NCBI GenBank assembly: GCA_947683425.1
Contig: CANTUQ010000077.1
Span: 4,271,001-4,335,000 of the forward strand
Direction of reading: 5' to 3'
Origin: Excoecaria cochinchinensis
Taxonomy: Eukaryota; Streptophyta; Magnoliopsida; Malpighiales; Euphorbiaceae
DNA length: 64,000 bases
Both the position numbers and the translations under genes were made by a program. Positions 24,245 to 34,385 of this stretch are shown here, piece after piece. The stretch's first letter is position 1; each line of letters begins with the position of its first letter. A model generated the notes under the pieces. It had not been told where the DNA came from and did not search any database. It saw only the letters and a program-made list of their open reading frames with translations.

Positions 24245-24422
24245 TCACGGTGGTAATCATATTGGTTGCCACCGTGATATACCAAGGATCTCGACAGAAT
24301 GCAAGTTTGGGGTACCTCACGGTGGTAACCCGTTAGGTTGTCACCGTGACATACCCAGACTCCAAAACAGAATGCACTTTTGGGGTACCTCACGGTGGTA
24401 ACCCTTGAGGTTATCACCGTGA
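24245..24422. repeat. Palindrome island in G1, inner cluster (three units)
   Basis: Units at 24245-24277, 24317-24349 and 24390-24422, spaced 72-73 bp. Each has arms TCACGGTGGTAACC or a variant with its reverse complement and a short loop. Flanks such as GGGGTACC and ACATACCCA repeat with the units. Confidence 0.8.
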
Positions 24423-25091
24423 CATACCCACTGCCCAAAACAAAATGCTATTCCTCACACTTTATCATATCATTCATACCAACTAATTGTACATTTATAT
24501 AAATACTTACTTACCCCGGTTTGCCACATTATGGATCTCCATTTAAAATAGGAATTCATAAGCTAAAAGCATTAAATCACATTTATCATTATCATATTAT
24601 ATAATCACTCAAATATCCACATGAACCATAATAGCATCATAGATATCTTGCATACTAATATATTCTATTAACATTTATTATCAATGCATGCATCATATAA
24701 TATTGTTAGGCAATTACTTCAATCACACATTCACTACTCATATCCCATATATATATATTTCATTAAGCAAATTCATTTCATGTGATGTCTTTCATGTGTA
24801 TATAACTTAGATCTTAAGTCATACCTATGCATACTTGTTCATATCATACAGTATTATAATGCTCAATAATGTCATTAAACTTGACTTGATTCTAATACAT
24901 ACAATTACACATCATTACTTCATTAGTTTGCTCTTAATATTAATCCTATTCATGTTTATTTTCCAAGTGATAACTATTCTTATACTCATTTAATAGTCCT
25001 AAACTTGCATCTGATAGATCCTAAAAAGTTTCGGTGGAAAGCGGGTTCAATTCGGGAAGAAAAACACATAAAATGGTCAAGACAGAAGGGG

Positions 25092-25195
25092 TCACGGTGG
25101 TAATGAATTTGGTTACCACCGTGAGGTCCAAAACCAAGCATTCTGCCCAGAATTTCCATATGTCACGGTGGTAATGAATTTGGTTACCATCGTGA
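25092..25195. repeat. Palindrome island in G1, outer cluster (two units)
   Basis: Units at 25092-25124 and 25163-25195 with arms TCACGGTGGTAA / GGTTACCACCGTGA. They begin about 1360 bp from the LTR start when H is removed, the same offset as the first palindromes in B, H and G2. Confidence 0.8.
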
Positions 25196-25789
25196 CCTAC
25201 CAAAAGTTTGCAAAACAGAAGCTAAAATTCAGGACTGCTTCACAACTCCTTTTTATTCAGCCTAAACGGGCATCTAAATGACATTTTTAGGCAAAAATTC
25301 CTTCTTAACATTTGTTACCTAAGAGGTTAAATTTCAAATACAACAAATTTCAGATCAATTTGACATCTGTAGCTTCAGATATGATCTAAAGAACCTATAG
25401 TGCTCTCCTGAACCAGGCCAGAGAAGATAGCTCTAATTCTTGACCACTTTAGGGAAACTTAGAGTTAATATTAGCTCAAAATTATTTCTAACACATTTGT
25501 AGGAATATATCTTAGATTTCCAACGGCACTAGTTTCATACCATTTGGAGTTCTACAACTCCCAATACAGCTTAATAACTGAAGAAAGGTCAAGTGCATTC
25601 TAACCCAGTTTTTCACCCAAAATCCTATTCACATGCACAAATGAACAATTTAAACCAACACTCACTACCATCATCATATATCATCAACAACACATTCAAG
25701 AAACTCATATCACACATGAATGTACTAAAATTCATATATATAGTAGAGAGTTTCCCAAACCTGGAAATCAAAGATCCAAAGTCACTTTT

Positions 25790-25837
25790 CTAGCTTCTAT
25801 CTTCAATCCTTCCCTTCCCCTTAAGCTTCTTCTTGCC
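25790..25837 (-). CDS. Short conserved LTR reading frame (copy in G1)
   Basis: GKKKLKGKGRIEDRS then stop, closest to the G2 copy. A donor-like GAG/GTATGTG lies upstream on the minus strand (about 25965) and an acceptor-like TTTGTGCCAG near 25855. Confidence 0.4.
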   Translation of the reverse strand, partial: GKKKLKGKGRIEDRS

Positions 25838-26801
25838 AATCCAAGCTGGCACAAACAAAAACCCAGAAAATTACTCATCCAAACCCAATTTACTCAAACA
25901 AAAACCAAGAAGAAGAGGAGGAAGAAACCCAAAAAGCAGGAACCCTAAAACCCAAACACATACCTCTTTAATCTTGCTCCAAAACTCAATCAAAATCACC
26001 TCTAAGCAAAGCACAAATGCCAGCCCAAAGAGAAGAAGAAGAGAAAGCAGAAAATGAAGAAGAGAAGTGTAACACCCCAAATCGGGCCTAGTCGGAATCG
26101 GAAAGCTAAGTCAGTTAAGTGAAGGGTATTTTGGTAATTTTATGCATGAGTAATATGGATAATAAGGATTTAATTGCTAAGAAATTAACTAAATAAGTTT
26201 AGTGAATGAAATATCTAGTGGAACATGTGTATGGTACTTAGGAAGTGATTTGGGCAAGATTGTGACACTTGGGTTTGTAAGATGATGACAAGTGGTCTAT
26301 AAGGAAATGTTAGAGTGTGATTGAAGTATATGGAAGTAGGATGTAAGTGGGTTAAGAAATGATATGGTATGAGTGGTGTTTGGTGTATTGAAGATATTTA
26401 TTCAAGAATTATTTGTGTGTGTTTAGTGTATGGTGCATGTAGGAGTAAGTCAAAGTGGGATTGAAGATTATGACATGTGGACCTATAGGAAGTGGACAAG
26501 TGGCATTGGTAGGTGTACATTAAGTGTGAAAAGAAAGAAAAAGTGAAAGGAAAAGAGGAGTCTACGTTTGGCCCTTTCATCTTCCCGATCTCCATTTCTT
26601 TTTCCTTTTCTTCCCTTTCTTTGTTCAATCTTTTGGGTTTTGAATAAATTGGAAGTGACTTAGTGGAGCTTGGGAAGTAGGATTGAAGAGGTAAGTGGTT
26701 AGTGTTTAGTTATTTATGCTTTGATCTTATTTTCCTTCTAGATTTACTTTTGATGTGGGATCTAGGATATGGATTAAGAATAATTTTCTGGGTTTATTGT
26801 G

Positions 26802-26855
26802 CAAGGAATTGGTGTTGAGAAAAAGAAGAAAGGAAAAGAGAAGGTAAAAGAGTGA
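26802..26855 (+). CDS. Short conserved LTR reading frame (copy in H)
   Basis: Seventeen codons, QGIGVEKKKKGKEKVKE, then stop, after an acceptor-like TTTATTGTGCAAG. Donor-like GAG/GTAAGTGG is about 110 bp upstream. Highly basic. No ATG at the start. Confidence 0.4.
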   Translation, partial: QGIGVEKKKKGKEKVKE

Positions 26856-27435
26856 AGAGCTGATTGGTTGAGCTTGATTTTCAGGTTTGGGAACTTTCTT
26901 TTATCTGTATATGAATTTTTATATATTCATGTATGATATAAGCTTCTTGAGTGTGTTGTGATGATTTGTGATGATGGTAGTGAGTGTTGGCTCAAATGAC
27001 TTATTGGTGCATGTGAATAGGTTTTTGGGTGAAAAACTGGATTAGAATACACTGGACCTTTCTTCGGTTATTACACTGTTTTGGGAGTTTTAGAACTCCA
27101 AATCATTCAATTCTTGAACCATTAGAACCATTAATGCCATTACTTTAAATGTCTCAGAAATAGCCTTGGACAAATTCTCGCTCTAAGACATCGAAAAATT
27201 GATTACAAATGTAGTGTCCCTGTTGTGTCGGGTTGTTTGACCAGTATGGGTTGTGGAGTGCATGTCTGGAGTTGTAGATGTCCAATTGATGTGAAACTTG
27301 TTTTATTTGAAAGCTAAGACGTAGGAGAACATTTGTTAAGAAGATCACTTTTCCTAAAAACGAGGTTTAGAGGTCGGTTTTCGCGATACTAGTTTATAGT
27401 AGAAAGCAGTCCGTTTTGGTAGCTGAGACGAGCCT

Positions 27436-27473
27436 CTGTCGCGAGCGCGACAAGGGTCGCGACCTCGCGACAG
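27436..27473. repeat. Single paired palindrome in H
   Basis: CTGTCGCGAGCGCGACA followed by AGG and GTCGCGACCTCGCGACAG: two dyads whose outer arms also pair with each other. It lies 1368 bp from the LTR start, directly after the AAGCAGTCC..TTTTGGTA flank that B and G1 share. Confidence 0.8.
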
Positions 27474-27964
27474 AAAAACATGTTTTGAGCCTTTTCTTCC
27501 TTATTTTTGAGTCTAGGATTGACCCGGATCAATCCCGTACCTTTTCCATCAATTATTATGCATGTTTAGGGTAATTAAATGGCTATATAAGTAATGTCAT
27601 GGGAAAAAACTTAGGAGTATGTTTAAGATTGATGATTTAACTAGTAATTAATCATAGATATAATTCCATGAAGGTTTGTTTATGGATGAGTGCTATCATG
27701 TGATAGTCTCATGAGTAACCTAAGCATGAATGCAATTAACGTGGGTGCAATTGATGAATAATACTGTCATTATAGATTGTGTAAATGAATATTGTTGGTA
27801 GCATGTTTTATTGAAATTTTTATACGAATGTTGGATTTATGTTGTTAATGATGTGTAACTTGCTGGAGATGAGGTAAGAGACCTTGGGATGTGTTTTGTG
27901 TGGTTGTGGATGAGTTTGAGGAAGGAAAGATCTTGCAAGATTCTGCAGATTTTTGGAATCATGA

Positions 27965-28330
27965 CTCTGTCGCGATCGCGACATTATCGCGAGCGCGACA
28001 GAGACCGATGATTCGGATGCTGTGCCATCGCGAGCGCGCGACGCTGTCGCGAGCCCGCGATAGTAATAGCTTGTGTGCTCTCTGTCGCGAGCGCGACAAC
28101 CGTCGCGATCGCGACAGAGCACATTGTTGGCCTGTGCTATCGCGAGCACGCGACTTGTCGCGATCCCGCGATAGCAATGCTCATCCTCTGTCGCGATCGC
28201 GACAATGTCGCGAGCGCGACAGAGCCGGGCTCTTTTCTCCTTCCCGCGATCGCGAAGTCCGTCGCGCGTACGCAGCGAAGAGACTATAGTCTCTGTCACG
28301 AGCGCGACAGGCATCGCGAGCGCGACAGAT
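27965..28330. repeat. GC-rich palindrome island of H
   Basis: About seven paired-dyad units in 366 bp. The common unit is CTCTGTCGCGATCGCGACA, a 3-4 base spacer and a second TCGCGAGCGCGACAGAG dyad; alternate units use CTATCGCGAGCACGCGAC type arms. Perfect 16-bp palindromes TGTCGCGATCGCGACA occur. CpG is extremely dense here compared with the surrounding AT-rich LTR. The Arg/Asp-rich frames on both strands (CRARDR, SRSRDR) are a by-product. Confidence 0.9.
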
Positions 28331-29445
28331 GTGTTGTGCTAAATGATTTTCTTTTGTGATTTCCATGTTTGAATTCCGAAACTTGTGATGCCTCTAGGTT
28401 TATTCTTGGACTGTTTTATGAAGTATATTAATATAATTGAATGTATTATGCATATCTATACTAATGATCTCTCTAAGATCATTATATTATGCTTAAGTGT
28501 AAATTGTATGAGGCATGATTGACTTTATGAACTTATTCATAAGTCTTATCTATTGCTAATTATGTACAATGATATAAATTAAGTGATTTGAAATATGATT
28601 TGTATGATGCATGACCTGCGAGAGTCAGTCTAGTGGATAGTTAGGCATGCCTAATAGAGTCTATGTATGTGTAGCTGCAGCGCCCCTTTGAACGATTTGG
28701 ACCCTGATCAGGTCCCCGATTGGTTCCTCGCGAACCCCTATTATGTGTATGTGTATGGATCTTGTTTAAGATCCTGTTCAATGAAATGTTGCCTTTCGAC
28801 TTGTACCTGTATGGTACATTATATTATATGTTCCCTCTGAGGGTTACCCGGTCAGAGATCGGGCTATGTGTTCCCTCATGAGGTCTCCCCCTCAGTACTC
28901 GTTATCCACTATTGTGAGTCAGCAGGTGTATGATTTGTTATGTTGTGTTTATAAGCATGCGGTTCTGATCAGTTATGATTATAGATATGAGAATTAATAA
29001 GTGCAGATCTATTGGCTCTCTGAAACACCGTGATTGGAATGCAATATCGTATAGTTGCTTATGTCAAAGATTAATGTTGCGGAACGGAAGTGTGATGGTA
29101 CTATGATTATGTATCTATACATGATGTACTTTCAAAAGCTTGATTCCCCAACGTGCTCGGTAAATGTATGCAAATGAGGACCTGTACTGGTATAACGATA
29201 CAAGTATTGGCATATAGGTGTATTAATACTGACATGTAATGTATAGGTAGGCGCATGCATGTGAAGTATATGTATTTATGCATGAATATACTTACATCTT
29301 GTAGGGTGACGTTGTTTTGGTTTGTGTCGCACATATACGTATATGAACATGATAAGAAACATTTAAATGCACAGCTATTATATGTAAGCATATATATTTC
29401 TCGGTAAGAACTATGTGTGTATGAGATTGGTGTGTGTTATGCCTC

Positions 29446-29530
29446 GACGACCATTGTGAATGGCCGTCCATATTATTATGTTTGTTTTCCCCACTAAGCG
29501 TTATCGCTTAGCACGGGCTCTTTTCCCGTG
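29446..29530 (+). other. Three-hairpin module of H
   Basis: GACGACCATT-GTG-AATGGCCGTC (29446-29468), CTAAGCG-TTAT-CGCTTAG (29494-29511) and CACGGG-CTCTTTT-CCCGTG (29512-29530). It sits about 380-460 bp before the LTR end. Confidence 0.75.
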
Positions 29531-30403
29531 CAGGTGGCAGGTTTTCTTTTGTTCGAGTCGCGCATCTGCAGAATCGGCCACATAGGAGCTAGAAGTTTTG
29601 TATCTTGTTCAACTTTTGTAATGTAGAATTTTTGTATATCGGCGTAATATGTATAAGTAATAATATGTAAAGAGAACGATGTAATATTTCAGACTCCTAT
29701 TGTATGATTGTAAAATTGTAGATGTGTATGTTTTCGTTTAAAATATGCGCGGGTATGAATATGTATGTTCAGATTTTTGCTCTTTAAAAGTTTTAATTCT
29801 TTCACAATTATATACGCTTCGTATCGTTTCTATTCGGTAACACACCTACTCGTACGGCTTCCTACTTCCTTGCGGATGGGTTCGCCTACGTATGAGTTGG
29901 GGTGTTACAAGAAGAGGAAGAGGAGGCATGAGAGGGAGGAGAACGGGAATGCAAATTTTGTGTTCTCCCTCTCTCCCTCTCTCTTTTCTTCTTTTCACAT
30001 TTAATGCCCAACAACCAAGTCCACTTGGCAAGCTCTCATTGGACCAACAATCCCACTTTGACTTTATGCACTAACACACCATATACCACATGCACCATAG
30101 TGGCTCCCTCAAATCAATGACTTAAATTCCATGGCACCAAACTCCACTCACACCTAATAGTCTCTTATAAACTTAACATCATGAGTACCATACTCACAAA
30201 CCACTAGATCAAATCACAACAAATACCCTACATCAATACACTACATGCACACCAAATAGTTTCCCTCACTTAACTTATTTAAATTAAATACTTTGCAATA
30301 AAATCCCCATCATCGAGTTCACTCATGCGCAAATTACCGAAATACCCTTCACTTATCCGACTTAGCTTGCCGATTCCGACTAGGCCCGATTTGGGGTGTG
30401 ACA

Positions 30404-30467
30404 CTTCCGGTGAAGATTAAATCATCCACATACAGGCATACAATTAAGACATCTCCACCTTTGATTT
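30404..30467 (-). pseudogene. Element F (copia), piece 2: RT catalytic block
   Basis: Only 64 bp between G1 and G2, reading on the minus strand KGGDVLIVCLYVDDLIFTG. YVDD is the copia RT catalytic box. It joins piece 1 (34386 onward) and piece 3 (up to 22658) of the same frame, which shows that G1 and G2 both inserted into one copia pol gene. Confidence 0.9.
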
Positions 30468-31208
30468 TGTAACACCCCAAAATGGCCCTAGTCGGAATTT
30501 GCATGCGAAGTCGGGAACGGAAGGGTATTTCGGTAATTTGTGCTTGAGAAAGTTTGGTTAATTAGGACTAAAGTGCAAAGAAAGTAATTAATTAATAAGA
30601 TGTTAAGTGAGGAATCATCTAGTGGAACATGTGTATGGTATTTAGGAAGTAATTGGATAAGATTGTGACACTTGGGTTTGTAGGATGATGACAAGTGATT
30701 TATAAGGAATTGTTAGAGTGTGCTTGAAGTGTATGGAAGTAGGATGTAAGTGGGTTAAGAAATGATATGGTGTGAGTGGTGTTTGGTGTATTGAAGATAT
30801 TTATTCAAGAATTGTTTGTGTGTGTTTAGTGTATGGTGCATGTAGGAGTAAGTCAAAGTAGGATTGTAAGTTTATGACATGTGGACCTATAGGAAGTGGA
30901 CAAGTGGCAATGGGTAGGTGTACATTTAATGTGAAAGAAAGATTAAGTGTTAGGGAAATAGGTTCCCGTTTTTGCTCTCTCATTCTCCCTATTCCCTATT
31001 TTCTTTTTCTTTCTTCCCTTTCTTTGCTCAATCTTTTGGTTTTGAGTAAATTATAAGTGATTTGGTGGAGTGGGAAGTAAGATTGTTAAGGTAAGTTGGG
31101 GTTTTAGGGTTCCTATGGTTGGGTTCTCCTTCTCCTCTTTTTATTTCTTTTGATTTTGTATGAGTTAGGGTTTTGGATTAAAGGTAATTTCTGGGTTTTT
31201 GGTTTGTG

Positions 31209-31268
31209 CAAGTTGGTGGTAACAAGAGGAAGCTCAAAGGCAAGGAAAAGATTGTAGATAGAAGCTAG
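31209..31268 (+). CDS. Short conserved LTR reading frame (copy in G2)
   Basis: Nineteen codons, QVGGNKRKLKGKEKIVDRS, then stop. Preceded by TTTGGTTTGTGCAAG (acceptor-like), with a donor-like AAG/GTAAGTTGG about 115 bp upstream. Confidence 0.4.
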   Translation, partial: QVGGNKRKLKGKEKIVDRS

Positions 31269-31847
31269 AAAGTGACTTTGGATCTTTGATTTCCAGGTTT
31301 GGGAAATTTTATTGTATATATATGAATTTTGTTTATATATTCATGTATGATATAAGTTCTTGATTGTGTGGTTGATGATAGATGGTGATGGTAGTGAGTG
31401 TTGGTTTAAATTGCTCAATTGTGCATGTGAATAGGTTTTTGGGTGAAACTGGGTTGGAATGTACTTGACCTCTCTTCAGTAATTAGGCTTTATTGTGAGT
31501 TTTAGAACTCCTAATCATGCGATTCTTGAACCTTTAGAATCATAAATTATATTACTTTAAAAGTCTTAGAAATAGCCTTGGGAAAATTCTTGCTCTAAGA
31601 CCCTGAATTTTTGATAATACCGTAGTGTTTCTTTTTGTGACGGGTTGTTTGACCAGTATAGGTTGTGGAGTGCATATCTGGAGTTGTAGACGTCCAATTT
31701 ATGTGAAACTTGTTTCATTTGAAAGCTAAGACGTAGGAGAACATTTTTTAAGAAGACAACTTTTCCTAAAAATGAGGTTTAGAGGTCGTTTTTCATGACA
31801 TTAGTTTGTAGTAAAAAGCAGTCTGTTAAGGGAGCTGAGGCGAGTCT

Positions 31848-31885
31848 CTGTCGCGAGCGCGACAAGGGTCGCGACCTCGCGACAG
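31848..31885. repeat. Single paired palindrome in G2
   Basis: Same sequence as in H: CTGTCGCGAGCGCGACA, AGG, GTCGCGACCTCGCGACAG, 1380 bp from the LTR start. Confidence 0.8.
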
Positions 31886-32390
31886 AAAAACATATTTTGA
31901 GCCTTTTCTTCTCTATTTTTGAGTCTAGGATTGACCCGGATCAATCCCGTATCTTTCCCATCAGTTATTATGCATGTTTAGGGTAATTAAATGGCTATAT
32001 AAGTAATTATCGTCGGGAAAATTTAGGAGTATGCTTAAGATTGATGATTAGCTAATAAATAATAGTAGATATAACTTTGTGAAGGATGAGGATTAATATG
32101 TGTTGATATCATGAGTAACCTAAGCAAGATATATCATAGGTATGAATGCAATTAACGTGGGTGCAATTGAAATGATTGATGAATAATGCTGTTATTATAG
32201 ATTGTGTAAATGAATATTGTTAGTAGCATGTTTTATTGAAATTCTTGTTATGAATGTTGTGTTTATGATGTCAATGATGTGTGGCTTGCTGGAGATGAGG
32301 TAAGAGACCTTTGGTTATGTTTTGTGTGCTGTAGATGAGTTTGAGGAAGGAAAGATCCTGCAGCATTCTGCAGATTTTCGGAATCATGAC

Positions 32391-32756
32391 TCTGTCGCGA
32401 TCGCGACACTGTCGCGAGCGCGACAGAGACCGGTGATTCTGATGCTGTGCCATCGCGAGCACGCGACACTGTCGCGAGCCCGCGATAGCAATAGCTTGTC
32501 TGCTCTCTGTCGCGAGCGCGACATACGTCGCGATCGCGACAGAGCATATTGTTGGCCTGTGCTATCGCGAGCACGCGACTTGTCGCGACCCCGCGATAGC
32601 AATGCTTGCCCTCTGTCGCGATCGCGACAACATCGCGAGCGCGACAGAGCCGGGCCCTTCTCTCCTTCCCGCGATCGCGAAGTCCGTCGCGCGTGCGCAG
32701 CGAAGAGACTATGGTCTCTGTCGCGAGCGCGACAGGTATCGCGAGCGCGACAGATG
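32391..32756. repeat. GC-rich palindrome island of G2
   Basis: Same unit order as H with about a dozen base differences (for example TTATCGCG versus CTGTCGCG in the first unit spacer). Contains repeated TGTCGCGATCGCGACA and TGTCGCGAGCGCGACA dyads. Confidence 0.9.
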
Positions 32757-33872
32757 TGTTGTATTGAATGGATTTTCTTTGGTGATTCCAATGTTTGAAT
32801 TCCGAACTTATGATGCCTCTAGGTTTGTTCTTTGACTATTTTATGAAGTATGTTAATACAATTGAATATATTATGCATATCTATACTAATGATCTTTCTC
32901 TAAAATTATTATGTTATGACTAAGTGTAAATTGTATGATGCATGAGTGACTTTATGAACTTATTCATATGTCTCACCTATTGCTGATTATGTACAATGAT
33001 GTAAATTAAGTAATTTGAAATATGATTTGTATGATGCATGACCTGCGAGAGTCAGTCTAGTGGATAGTTAGGCATGCCTAATAGAGTCTATGTATGTGTA
33101 GCTGCAGCGCCCCTTAGAACGATTTGGACCCTGATCAGGTCCCCGAATGGTTCCTCGCGAACCCCTATTATGTGTATGTGTATGGATCTTGTTTAAGATC
33201 CTGTTCAATGAAATGTTGCCTTTCGACTTGTACCTGTAGGGTACATTATATTATGTGTTCCCTCTGAGGTTTCCCCGGTCAGAGATCGGGCTATGTGTTC
33301 CCTCATGAGGTCTCCCCCTCAGTACTCGTTATCCACTATTGTGAGTCAGCAGGTGTATGATTTGTTATGTTGTGTTTATAAGCATGCGGTTCTGATCAGT
33401 TATGATTATAGATATGTGAACTAATAAGTGCAGATTTATTGGCTCTCTGGAACACCGTGATTGAATGCGGTATCGTATAGTTGCTTATATTAAAGATTAA
33501 TGTTGCGCAACGGAAGTGTGATGGTATTGTGATTATGTATCTATGCATGATGTACTTTCAAAAGCTTGATTTCCCAACATGTTCGGTAAATGTATGCATA
33601 TGAGGATCTATACTGGTATAACGATACAAGTATTGGCATATAAGTGTATTGATACTGACATGTAATGTATAGGTAAGTGCACACATGTGAAATTATATGT
33701 AGTTATGCATGAATATACTTACATCTTGTATGGTGACGTTGTTTTGGTTTGTGTCGCACATATAAGTATATGAATATGATAAGAAACATTTGAATGCACA
33801 GCTATTATATGTAAGCATATATATTTCTCGGTAAGGACTATGTGTGTATGAGATTTGTGTGTGTTATGCCTC

Positions 33873-33958
33873 GACGACCATTGTGAATGGCCGTCCATAT
33901 TATTATGTTTGTTTTCCCCACTAAGCGTTATCGCTTAGCACGGGTTCTTTTCCCCGTG
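33873..33958 (+). other. Three-hairpin module of G2
   Basis: GACGACCATT-GTG-AATGGCCGTC (33873-33895), CTAAGCG-TTAT-CGCTTAG (33921-33938) and CACGGGTTCTTTTCCCCGTG (33939-33958). Confidence 0.75.
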
Positions 33959-34385
33959 CAGGTGGTAGGGCTGGTCCAGTTCGAGTCTCACGTCTGCAAG
34001 GGTTGGCCACATAGGAGCTAGGAGTTTTGGTTTTTGTCCAGCTTCTTTATTTTGGAATTTGTAGTTCTGTAAAATATGTATATGTAAAGATACTTATGTA
34101 ATATTCTGGGCCATGTAAATATTTGTATAGCGATGTTTTGAGAATAACTTCTGTTGTATGCTTGTAAGTTTTCACAACGGTAGGCTTTTGCTTAGTGTAT
34201 GCGCATTTTGCGAAGTATGCATGTCCAAATCTACTCTTTCAAAGTTTTAATTATCCTGGATATGGCACTCTATTTATGTGATGTTTACTTGTTTACTCTA
34301 GTGGGATGTGACACTCCTATCTATCTTGGATTCTTCTTCCTCTAATTCGAATAGAAGTCTCCATAGTATGGGTTGGGGTGTGACA

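Larger units (their letters stand above)
26063..29914 (+). mobile_element. Solo LTR H (26068-29909), nested in G1; target duplication AGAAG
   Basis: Flanked by AGAAG at 26063-26067 and 29910-29914. 3842 bp, starting TGTAACACCCCAAATCGGGC and ending TTGGGGTGTTACA. In order: donor GAG/GTAAGTGG (near 26690), short frame (26802-26855), single palindrome pair (27436-27473), dense palindrome island (27965-28330), stem TAGTGGATA (28631-28639) with TATCCACTA (28913-28921), and hairpins at 29446-29530. It is very close to G2 along its whole length, so both come from one recently active family. No gag or pol is present. Confidence 0.9.
22654..30408 (-). mobile_element. Solo LTR G1 (22659-30403), split by H; target duplication CTTCC
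   Basis: Flanked by CTTCC at 22654-22658 and 30404-30408. Without H (and its 5 bp) it is about 3.9 kb. On the minus strand it starts TGTCACACCCCAAATCGGGC and ends GGGGGTGTTACA. It carries the short frame (25790-25837), TCACGGTGG-type palindromes (25092-25195 and 24245-24422), a 36-bp tandem repeat (24034-24141), the three hairpins (23054-23137) and half of the long-range stem (TAGTGGATA near 24017). No internal domain remains. It splits copia RT just after the YVDD block. Confidence 0.9.

Noticed and set aside
24245..24422. CRISPR-like array (regularly spaced hairpin repeats)
   Set aside because: Only three units, flanks repeat with the units instead of unique spacers, and the array lies inside a plant LTR.
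27820..28366. Long Arg/Asp/Ser-rich frames on both strands (SRSRDR, CRARDR), also at 32263-32835
   Set aside because: They are the unavoidable translation of GC-rich palindromes in every frame; no start context, no conservation of frame between H and G2 beyond the DNA itself.
28675..28760. tRNA-like fold in the GC-richer part of H and G2 (GCTGCAGCGCCCC region)
   Set aside because: No anticodon arm or T-loop consensus; it is part of the LTR stem domain.
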